This document shows, one piece after another, positions 24,964 to 35,886 of a stretch of DNA of 64,000 nucleotides (position 1 is its first letter; each line of letters opens with the position of its first letter). Source of the stretch: Allacma fusca (lineage: Eukaryota; Arthropoda; Collembola; Symphypleona; Sminthuridae); NCBI GenBank assembly GCA_947179485.1, contig OX359249.1, positions 36,070,250 through 36,134,249 on the forward strand. Reading direction: 5' to 3'. A program made the translations under genes and the position numbers. The notes beneath the pieces were generated by a model, which was not told the origin of the DNA, ran no database searches, and was given only the letters and a program-made list of their open reading frames with translations.

Positions 24964-27900
24964 ATGACCAGTAGAGAACCTGTGGTATGGATTTTTGGGA
25001 GTTTTTTTTTTTAGGTTTTATTATTGATTTTTGAAAAATTGGATCTGTTGGGATTTTTATTTGGATGATTTTTTGGGTGTTTTAGAGAGGTAAACTTGAC
25101 TTAGAAATTAAATTGGACACAGTCTCTAACGGCAATGTTCGGGAGGTCATTGAGAAGATACAGTCGGTGGCGGAGAAGGTCCTTTTCCATTGGAGATCAT
25201 TTCCTATACATCTTCCAGCATCAGTAGTTGATAACAAGACGGTGTTCGTCAAAAATTTATTTAAGTTGCCAACCTTTGATGAACTGGATGCACTAACGAC
25301 GGACTGTAAAGGAAATCCAAAATTTCTCAGTCATAATCAGCTGCAGTCGATCAAACGAAAGGGGTAATGATGTTGTATTAAAAGCTGGGTTTGGGAATTG
25401 TGTACATTTTTTGTAAGTTTTTTTTTTTTAATTTTGGTGATTTACAGACAGTTTAATGTTCCGAGCGTCAATTTTCCTGGACAGATACATGTTTGGAAGT
25501 TGAATACGTTCTTTCAGAAGGGCATTGATACTGCGAGGGAAGAATATTTGGATGGATTGGCATTTGCTTTGAGGTTCTTCGTAGTGTTTGCACCCCGGCT
25601 GTTGATTGGGGATACCCTAAGTGTTAAAGATTCACTGCGTTCCATTAAAACGGATCTTTTTGAGCTACTTGGTAATCATTTTTGCCTACTACGTAGTGTT
25701 ACTAGATATAAATGATTAGTATTGGTAGTGAAGCTAATAGAAGTATATTTTTTACTAGATTTGCTTGTTGGACTTGGTAAAGTTTATGCTCCAAATTTGG
25801 AACGGAGAATACAAGAAGAACGATGCAAGTTTCTGGTTGCGGAACTCAAATGCAAGGTAAGTAATTCTTCGGAAAAGTAGGATAATCATTTTAGTCATTA
25901 CTAGCCATGGGAAATATTTAGCAAGCTTTATCTGTTTCCAAACTTTCGATAGTTAACAGTCTGTCATCGTCAGGATGTAATATTAAACAATGTTTGAATT
26001 TAATTTAATTGAAGGACTAGTGTTAGTTGTTCTGTTTTTTCGTGTAAAAAGCGAGTCCTAACTTTTTATTTCACAGACTTTTTCAAGTAGCAATTTTTTT
26101 TCAATATTTCCGTGTCCGAAATATTTTTACAGGTGTTCTAGTATTGCGGGAGCAGTTGTATTTGCTGTGCAATGTAATATTTCCTTTGAATAAAGGACTC
26201 ATTTTTCGGTTTACGTGGATAATAGTCAAGTATTTTATTTTCCGCAAGCTTTCAAGTACAATCAGTACTCTTTTTGTATTGTACTCAATTTTCTTTGAAC
26301 TTTTTAACATGCTTTCTGATCCTGTCATGAACTTAATCATAAATGATACCGTAATGCCCTTAAGTTTTGATGAAAAAGCTTTATCATTTAATTGCTGCAT
26401 GTTGTCGTGTTAAGAAGAGTGGTTGACAAATTCCGTTGCTTTTGTTTTCTCAGGGGGATGGTGCCAAGGAAGTTGGTCGATACGTGCGAAACCAAGCAAA
26501 CAAGGCAATGCGGGAAAAAGTAACGATGGCCATGGAAAGACCTCCACCCATTCCGTATCGATTCACAACTCCCGTGTCCTTAGATGTTGATCTACGCTTA
26601 TTTGATAGGCAAGCCGTTTATTGAACTAATTCTCATGCTCCGGATGCATCTTGTAATGCAATTTTAATGTTTTGACCCGAATATAACTCCAGCTGCTCCT
26701 AATGAATACTTAATTACACAGTACTCCAACAAATTACGAACTAAAATTAATTAGTCATGAAAGTCACGACAGAATTTCCAACTTTATGTTTGACTTGCGA
26801 CCGCTTATACAAACGACAAACAACTTTGAAATCCAGTTTCACAATATTTTTGCATTTTTAGGGATATATTCCGCAAAGTTGGTCCTCCATTGGCAAGAAT
26901 TTTGGAAAAATCTGGTCGCGGTTGGTTTTTATCGTTTCGAGAGAAAGTCATAGCTGAACTGCGAACAAGAAAAATGATGGAAAATGAAATAGAGATGGTA
27001 AGTTTCCACTTGATAATTTTCACAAACGGTGTAAATTTTTAGCACGTGTAGTTGACGTTGTTATTTATTTTTATTGCACCGTGCATTAGTCGTTATGCAT
27101 GCTCCGTTCTCAAACTGACCCGTAACTCGGGGTTTACTAAATGCAGTTCGATGTAATGAAATCATTAAACTTCATGACTCTCTGTATCCATTATCTAATC
27201 AGCAAATGTTACAAGCGCCGGGTACTGTATTATTAAGCTAGAATGCGCAATTATCGGTAAATTACTTGTCATCTAATTCGACTTTTCCATTGCATATATG
27301 TAACCAACGTTTCCTGCTTTGACGTTCTGCAAAAATGTTAAATTTGATTTCTAGGAAGCAAACATTATGGTGATGGACGAATATCTGAAACGGGTGTACA
27401 ATGCAATTCGATCTTGTGATGAAATCCAAACTGTGGGTCCAGATATAGACCGGTTACTTATTGAACAAGCTCAACTTTATATTCTTATGCACAGGTAATG
27501 CACGTTTGGAGTGATGGCGGTGTTACGTTACTATTTATCGATTTCCCAATAATGACGCTTGCTCTTGTTGTTACTAACCAAAGATTTGAGCATACCAACC
27601 CCATTTCCTTGGAATTATTTAAAACACAATTAATTAAAATTAAATTTAAATAGCTTATCGAAAAACAAAAATTTTTAACGCAATTTTATTGTGTATCCAC
27701 ATAGGGCTGTGGATACGGTGGCTTTAAAAATGGATGCAGTTCTACGGGATATCAAAAAGTTTTTGGTTGGAAACTACCCGATCTTGAGTAGAGATCCTGT
27801 GTGGATGAAAGTCCAAATGGAAAAAGCCCAGGTAAGTCGTTTATTATTAGCGATTGGTTGTTTGCTCCTCGTCTGTTGTAGCAAATGATCCATAAATTAC

Positions 27901-30900
27901 GTTCAAGTTCTGTGTAATTTTATGTTCTTCTGGCATGTACCGATTTGTAGGCAAAGTTTTGCGAAGAAAACCGATGGCTACCTCATGAGATCTCCTTAGA
28001 ATTATTCAAGCAGCATTTTCTCAAACAGCACACGTATTTTATATCTCGAGATCTGGCTTTTATGAGAGATGTAAGTACCACAGTTTTCAGCTATTAATTG
28101 GCAACATTCACATTTTTTAATTCTGCAATTTATCAGCTATGCCATAACAATATTACTGTTACGAATGTAGACGGAACCTGTACTCCGAAAAGAACTGGAG
28201 GCTGATAAAATTCCTTGTAGGGTGTTTGAATGGAAAAGTCGCATTTGGAAGCCAGAAAATTATGTGATAACAAGATGTCTCCACGGGCAAACCGAAACCA
28301 TTCCGACAATCGTGAGTCGTGTATCAACCACAATCACCAGTCCACGTTCCGATCCTTATCATGTAATTTCAAGCACCAAACAGTTAGCCATTTTTGGAAC
28401 TGAAAATGAACAATGTGGATGCGATTATGGTTTTATTATTTTCCCACAGCCGGTATACAATGTAAAACGCATGACAACTCGTGTGACAACGACGCGATGG
28501 CCCCTTTGGCGTCTTACGAACCTAATCTTGCGAACTGTGACGTGGATACTGAACGTTATGTACTTTCTAGGCTACATTGTACCGTGGTGCAGTCCATTAA
28601 GTATTCAAGCATTGATTTCCAAACGACCATTTTTATGTGACCTGGAATTGTCTCAAGTGAATGGAACCCTTTGTCCTAAAAAATCTTCTGTAACGTTGAC
28701 TCTAATCTCAAGACTGATAGGAATATGGAGACGAGTTGCTAAAGCTCGAACGCGTTTCGAGTCTCAACCCGATACCGGTTTCCTGGGTAAAGGCTGCAAT
28801 CGATTCTTAAATCGACTATGGAATTACGTCTTTAAGGGAGGTTTGCCCTCTCTTCTACTTCTTGTGTTTTTTCCTTTGGGAAGTATCGTTGTTTGCTTGC
28901 TCAGCCTCGTTTTAGCAGCTACGGCTCCTGTTTGGTAAGTTTTATATTTTTGTGAGTTGTTAAGCGATTTTCGTTAGATTGGATTTTAAATAATATCAAG
29001 TGTTTCATCAATGTGTTGCACGATCTTGAAAACATTGCGACTTGCGGCAACCCTATGATTGATTTATTTGCAATATTTTTCCTTAGAGAAATGTTTGTTA
29101 AATATTGTAGTTTTGCTATGAGTACATAGATATAATTCCTACTGCTGTTTCTTTTTATACTAGTTACGTACCTACTGAAAGATTATTCAGTGGTGTGGGT
29201 GGAGTGTGTGTAAGTTTTGGTGTGTGGAATTTTGACAGGATGCCGCTGGTAGTGTTGGTCTTCCACCTATTATGTGTGACGACCTACGATTTTGACTGTC
29301 CCGTTCCAGATCGCCCACGTGTCGGTCCTCTCTTTTTTACTGTTGCATCTCTTCTTGTTCAAGGAATTTTACAACTGATTTTTTGTATTATGGGAGCTTT
29401 AATTGTCTGTCCTGTAATTTCTACCTTCATCACTCTATGTGAGTTTGGAATTATTAATTATCAAAGCTTTGTACTGTGTATACTTGTGGATTTGTATTCT
29501 ATGTCATACCTAAACTGTTTATAGCAAGGTATTTTATGGGTTGATTGAATCTTTAGCAAAAATTTCTGCTGGTTTTTAGGGACTGTTTGTAACTACGCTG
29601 TGAGATTAGGTTGGGACTCGCTCATGTTTTATTCGTTAATAAAACCGAAAGGACGCCTTCCATCAGGAAATAGCTGGATTGTTAAACGAATTATGGGACC
29701 CGGACTTGCGCCTGACTTTTTCTTTGAGGCAAGTTTTTCTTTCTGCATTTCTTTCACGTTAAGTCAAGGTAAATCGAAATCTGTTGAAGGAATGAGCGTG
29801 ACAAACTTTCGATTGTGTTGCAGATCTGTGCTGAGCAAGCATTGATAGCCTTTCAGATACGACTTGAACTAGAAGAGCTGAATATTTTCTATCAGAAGAC
29901 TAACCAATTGATTACACAGCCACAGACGGAGTTTAAGTTATTCTTTCAAGCTTGTTTTCAACCTTTTTCTGCAAAACTCGTGGAGACAGAGGGTCGTTAT
30001 TCTGATTTAATACGTGAAACTGTTGCCATTCGAACTTCTTTGGAAGATAAAGTAATGAAGAGACGTCGGGAATTAGAAACTGGTCTCAATGTTTCCACTA
30101 GATCAAGGATCAGAATGAGAAAGCCGCAGTTAGAGCGGACGCTGTTAGCCGCCTGTAAAATGGCACAAAGTTTTTACCCGGAAAGAATATTTTCCCGAAT
30201 GGTCAGCGCTGAAGAAATAAGAACTTTTTGGGAAAGTCGGGGTTTAGATCCTGATGATTGGATGAATCTATGCATTCTACTTATGTGTGAAATTTTTTGT
30301 CAAGATTTTTTGACGCCTTTAGAAGATGGTGATGTATATTTTAATCTGCAGGTACACGCAACAAATTTGTTGTATATCTCGATAAAATTCCAATATAAAT
30401 AATTATTATTTTATTTGGCAGTTGGCTCACCGTTGAATACAAATTGGTTTGCATTTTCTTTAACTTTTAGATGACTATGAAAGGAAGTCCCATTCCAACT
30501 GATATGTTCATCAGCAGCATTGAAGATGAGTTTTGGGCTGGAGATGTACCTGTGACCATGTCTAAAGTGAAGTATCAAATTCATTCTCCGTTTTTAGATA
30601 TATCTGCCTTTAATCCAATGACACGGTCACCATACATGTAAGATTACTTTTCATGGGAATTTCTAAAATTCTAAGAAACTTTGAGTAAGTTTTAAGTTAT
30701 GTTTCTATCATGCAGTGTGGAGGATAATATTAGTATACACCTGCCGATTCCACTTCCCATCCTTCATCCAGCTTATATATCTGTCATCATACACAACCGG
30801 GAAACCGACAATCCTTTTACAGTGGACAATCCGATATGTCAAGCAATACTTAAAGCATTACAAGTAAGTCAGTGAGCTTTAACTTTGAACTGTTTACTTT

Positions 30901-31434
30901 GCGGCGTTAATCTGACCACAAATTTCTTCGCAGGACTCCGGTCCAATGCTTAATCAGGATTGCATAAGCTTGGATATTGAAAGTTCTTTATCATCATCGG
31001 AAGATACGAATGCTCGGAGTACGCCCACAAGAGAAGACGTAATAGGAATTGATTCTCCTTCACCATTGTCTCTAGGCCAGCCACTTCAGCAGCAGCATAC
31101 ACATTTGCACTCACAAAGAAGTCAAAGTCAGCATATTCCTATTCCAAGTCCGATTCCGATTCCAACTGCTGCAGCGTCTGCTTCACCTTCAATCACACAC
31201 CAATTCCCAAGTTCTTCCTCGCCTGTAAGGCAATTGCCACTGCATAAAAGTAGACACCGGCGGACTAGCGGTAGCAGTGGTGACATCCTCGGGCATTCAA
31301 GTTCAAGCATGTCGGGAAATAATATTCACGGTAGCGGCAACAATAATGGACACTCTTCAAAAGCTAGTCTTGCCTCACCGGAGGAAATTAATCTAGAAGA
31401 AGTAGTATTAGCTACGTATGGTACTTCTGTATAA
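24964..31434 (+). CDS. Large multi-pass membrane protein, unknown family, 16 exons
   Basis: Exons: 24964-24984, 25086-25363, 25448-25671, 25759-25856, 26454-26608, 26862-26997, 27355-27494, 27705-27831, 27951-28070, 28171-28934, 29239-29438, 29580-29728, 29824-30351, 30471-30637, 30716-30863, 30934-31434. They join without a frame break into 1251 residues. The start was chosen because exon 2 has no in-frame ATG, while the short exon 1 (MTSREPV, donor GTATGG) joins it in phase 0. Residues 1-433 look soluble and charged (contains FREKVIAELRTRKMM). Hydrophobic segments lie near residues 550-571, 658-685, 689-703 and 718-750, all encoded by exons 10 to 12. A long hydrophilic stretch follows, and residues 1086-1251 form a Ser/Gln/His/Pro-rich tail with an Ile-Pro repeat (HIPIPSPIPIPT), probably disordered. 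I do not recognise the family and assign no function. Two introns are GC-AG. The gene model is strong and the function unknown. Confidence 0.88.
26609..26861 (+). other. GC-AG intron (intron 5 of membrane-protein gene)
   Basis: The donor reads GATAG|GCAAGC and the acceptor TTTTTAG. Splicing here joins AG|G to give LFD-R-DIFRKVGPP in frame. No GT donor near the exon end keeps the frame, because reading on hits a stop 16 bases later. GC donors normally need a near-consensus AG|GCAAG context, as seen here. Confidence 0.85.
29729..29823 (+). other. GC-AG intron (intron 12 of membrane-protein gene)
   Basis: The donor is GAG|GCAAGT, the ideal GC-donor consensus, and the acceptor is GTGTTGCAG. It joins FFFE to ICAEQALIAF in phase 0. 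The nearest GT alternative (29,769, AAG|GTAAAT) would end in phase 1 and create an immediate stop in the next exon, so the GC donor is preferred. Confidence 0.85.
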
Positions 31435-34400
31435 TGTTAACAACTGCACGGTCGGTTTACAGTTTGCCTAACAAAAACCTGTTGAGGGCAGGGAGTCGAC
31501 TATCCCACGTTTATGTAATTGTAGTGATTAAGAGTTTAGATCTTTGATGATTAACATTTTTACAATTACTACGCATATTAATAAATTCACGCTTAGTGCA
31601 CATACATACTTTTTCGCAAGATTGTGTGGATAAATTGTTGTTTTCTTCGTGGTTTATTTTTATTCTGTTTAATTTTTTATTCATGCTGTTGTATTTCTGA
31701 TTTCTTTAGGAAGTAACAAGTTTCGAAATGAAAATATCTCTTGTAACGTGTAAGACTTTTTATGTGTTAAACATTTTTTATTTAATTTTTTACACTAATA
31801 ACGATTGCAAGTATATTTTTTTCTCAAACCACTGAATAATTTAAATGTGTTGATATTTTATTGTAACTTAAAAGATGATAATTGAATCTCAAACAATTGT
31901 TTGAAATCACCGTTTCTAGCATTGAGTAGCTTACCTGTTTACATTAATGTACAACTTCTAACTGATTGTAGTCACTAGTGAATAACTTTTCGTGATTCAA
32001 ACAAACATTGCTACCCTCACAGGATAGTTGTAAAATCCCAGAGAGAAAGGTTGTACAAGCACATACATGTAGATCCATAGGAAATTACACGTTACGAATT
32101 GCTTATAATGAAGTAATTATTACAGTCCTCTATTAGATAGACTCCATAAAAGAGTAACAAGAAATACATAACACAAGTTCAATTTTCATACCTAAATCTA
32201 AATCTAATGGAGCCAAAAGGCGTTTAAGCTTCATTACTATTGCACACTCTCTTAAAATGGGAAAACAACTTTTTAACGTGGTTAAACTTTTAATTTGCCT
32301 GATCTAAATATGAAATTATTATGTGCATGAACTTAATGCAACTACATTTTTTATGTTCTGATTTTATTCATTCCCATTCTGAGTAGAGATAGACATAACG
32401 TATTACAAAAATCTAGAAGAATATTGAAGTTTATCGGAATATTTTCTTGTGATGGAAATTTTTCAAGGCCCACTACTCACTTGATAAATTACATCAGGTC
32501 TCCAGAAAATGTATGGCGTAAACATCGGTCAACGTCTAGTTTTTTAACAACACCCCGCTTCTATTGCAAGGAGAAAGTGCGTCTGATTTTGGCTAATACG
32601 TTATAAAAGTGTTCAAGTTATTTTGAAGATTCATAGGGAGTCTTCATGCAGGACAAGTTCGTGTGGTTACTGGTTGGTATTAATGATCAAAGACTAAGAA
32701 GGAATGTTCATGGTAAAATGCAAGTGCAACTATAAAAGTTCAATAATAATATTATCAATGATTTAAAATGTAGGAAACCATGAGTGATAGTTATATAACC
32801 TTACACTTGAGTTAAGCTAATGATTTTTCCGTAGATTTTACAAAAGTTGCGTTGTACTGTATAGAGAAAATTTCCGTACTTAACAATGCATGCAATTTAA
32901 ATATCTACACTAAATAGTGCTAATTGTTAATACCTGCAGCCACTTACAAATACATATTATTTAAGTAGACTGTCATGTATATGATAAGTGTAAATTCCCA
33001 CTGCCCACGAATGGAGTAACTTTCAAAATCTTCTACATTTTAATAATTTCCATTTATGAAATATTACACGTTTTATGATCACGTTACCTGGGGTCCCGAT
33101 AGCACGTATATTTATAGGTCATGTTTTTACATAAAAGAACAGGAGATTCCTAAAAAATGATATTACCTATTTACGTGCGACTTTGTCACTTAACGTCTAA
33201 ATGTAGACTTGCAGCGTTATGTTGAAAATGCTGTCGCACCAGTTACTCTTTTCGTTTGGTGCTAGTCTCAGCTATTAATATGGGTCATAGTAATTATTAG
33301 TCATGGTGCTGCAAAATTACTAGATAAAAAGCCTAGTAAATCAATGTCTTGCTAATGTAATTTTTTTATTTTCAAAATCTTCGTATAATGTATGTAAGTA
33401 CAACACTACGTTTTTAATTATCTGTATAATCATATAGACCTAAGGGAGTTCTTTATCGAATAACCATAAATCTTGTAATGTAGAACTTATTCCATTATAT
33501 TTAATGAGTGGAGTATAAAATAGTGCAAGAAAGGGGCTATTGTTGCTGAAAAAACTTGTTTCCAAGAATACGTTTTTATTTACCACCAAGAAATCCTGTG
33601 GAAGCGAAACAGGAGATTTCCAATGTGAACTTAAGGTATCTCTATAATTTCAAAGCAGATATGTGGCAACGTTAGTTGCTAAGTGTGATTCCACAGGAAA
33701 TAATATTTTGTTAGTGAATTATTAAGTTAGTGCTATATACATATTTGCTGCTACAGTATTTGCGCTACAATGTTTTTACAATTAATTAAAATAATTTTTT
33801 ATTATTTCCTATAGTTTACTTATATAGAACTTGTGCTTGTTCCTTTGTAATGTAACCAAGTCGCTTTCAAATTATTTTAATCTTTACTGTGACCTGTGAC
33901 CTTATTTTTGTACTTAAATTCTTTAAAGAAGACTCAAGTACCAATGGAGGTGCGCACGAAATTTTTTCAGTTACATGTATTTGTCTTTTCCTTTTTATAA
34001 ATTACACGATTTCCATTCCGGAATGTTTCTCAAATTAAATAACCACTAAATTTGTTTCCATACGGGGAAAACATCTCAAATTTAATGTCAACGTTATTGT
34101 GAAGTGTAATTTAAAGTATAGCAGTTTTAGTTACACTGACAATGAGTTCGCGAAAATGTTGTAACACTTCATTGAATTAGTATCCAGCATTTACAGGAAT
34201 AGGTTTTTTGCCTCAGAAAAATAGGCCTTTAAAAACGTATGTATAAGTGTTCTTTAGTTATAAAATGTAATGACCGATGAAGTGATGAAAGATGATTTCT
34301 TATTAAGATGTTAACTTCACATCATAGAAGTCGGATGCTTAGACTATAAACACATTCACTAAATTATCTAAGTATAACTTACTTGTGCTATTCAGTAATC

Positions 34401-34940
34401 TGTAATATTATACCAGTAAATAGTAAATATTGAGTGCGTACCGCATTATCTCAGTATTTATTTCAATGGACTCACAACTAATGTACGGACAGTTGTATAT
34501 AGATAGTAATAAAAATGAATACATTAATCTCCATTCTTTCATTGGTTCCCAAGAAAGCATCAGTACTTTTATTAACGTGAGAAACAACATTATCTCAATC
34601 TCACTCACAATCAGATTGCATTACTTAAAAGTAGGACTTTGGGGTACAGTGTGACAGATATACACACAGACCACAGGACCATGTACCATACCAAATGCCA
34701 AATACAGCTAACTTTAAACCCAAGAATACCCGTACTCTCGCTCGCTCGTAAAATTTATTTGGTTAGTGGACAAAGTTGGACTCATTTTTGTCCAAAATAG
34801 TTCTTCTAAGTTCTTCTCGGGTATTCTAAGAAATTTCCAAAATTCGTATTTATTACCTAATTTAGGCAGGTATGAAACCAAAATATTAGAAAGAATAATA
34901 AAAAAAATACTTCATGTGTATGAATATCTGTACACAAAAT
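31435..34940. other. 3' UTR and intergenic region
   Basis: AT-rich non-coding sequence follows the stop codon of the membrane-protein gene. An AATAAA hexamer about 145 bp after the stop (near 31,580) is a plausible polyadenylation signal. No gene, RNA or large repeat was found in the rest. Frames near 32,424 and 34,430 (60 to 74 codons) show no splice or family support. Confidence 0.6.
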
Positions 34941-35531
34941 GTTCATAGTTTCCACTCTGCCAATTTATTTATCAGGTTTGATCCTTCTCAATAACACTAA
35001 AATGCCCTGGAGATGGATGCGATCCAATAGTCTCCCCGCGAGGATAATTAAAAGCATGAGTAACATAATATGCAGTCCTAATACTGACCTTCAGGTCACC
35101 TGATCACCAGTTGCAAAAATTACCAAAAGGCGCTTATACTTTTAATGACAAAGTAAACAGATTATAGCAAGTAAATTACATGGAATTGCCTGAAAGGCAG
35201 GCATTTTACAACAGGCAGAGGCACTTACAGTATATTTTTCTAGCTACTTTTTTTAACTTTATAAACTAAATGTAGGAGCTTTCATTTACAATCAGAGCCT
35301 AATATTATGCAATTCGTCACGCCCCTACCTGGGTACTATGTATCTGTAGTTTCCTCATTGCCAGTAAATAAGTTCATAGCTAAAATTGACATACTCGTGA
35401 TGACATTAATGGGACCTAAGCACATGAGACATCCGAATGCGTTGCAATTACAGCTTCTAATGACATAATAATACGCAAGCAACGAAAGCTCCGCAGACAA
35501 GGCATAATTAGGAACAAATCCTGAAACCACG

Positions 35532-35537
35532 TTTATT
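35532..35537 (-). promoter_or_regulatory. Polyadenylation signal AATAAA, RNase H copy A
   Basis: AATAAA on the minus strand, about 350 bases after the stop codon. Its surroundings align with the AATAAA at 44,624-44,629 of the sister gene, which supports it as a retained signal. Confidence 0.45.
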
Positions 35538-35886
35538 CAATCAAGAAAATCAATGACAAAGAAATGTTTCCATAAACGACTACAAATAATACTACAGACT
35601 TTAGATACCAAAAATAATAACGTTAAACTTGTGTTAAATGAGATTAACAATGAACAAAAACTGTGCCTTCTAATAATCACTGCTATCTTCAATACTACTA
35701 CCTGTGACTGACACAAACTAATGGTGGTAGTGTTGTGTATGCAATCAAGTGAATAAATCATTATATAAAGATTGATGTATTGACTGGCATTCGAATGGTT
35801 ACAGTCACCTGAATCAGAAGTGAAGCGTCTCAGGTAACAATGATCTTTCAGAGCCGCTGTATTATGTTATCCCGGTAATACAGACA

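Noticed and set aside
28413-28640. 75-codon frame inside exon 10 of the membrane-protein gene
   Set aside because: Out-of-frame shadow of the real exon, whose phases are fixed on both sides.
29729-29770. GT donor at 29,769 for exon 12 of the membrane-protein gene
   Set aside because: It leaves phase 1 and creates a stop at once in the next exon, whereas the GC donor at 29,729 joins in phase 0.
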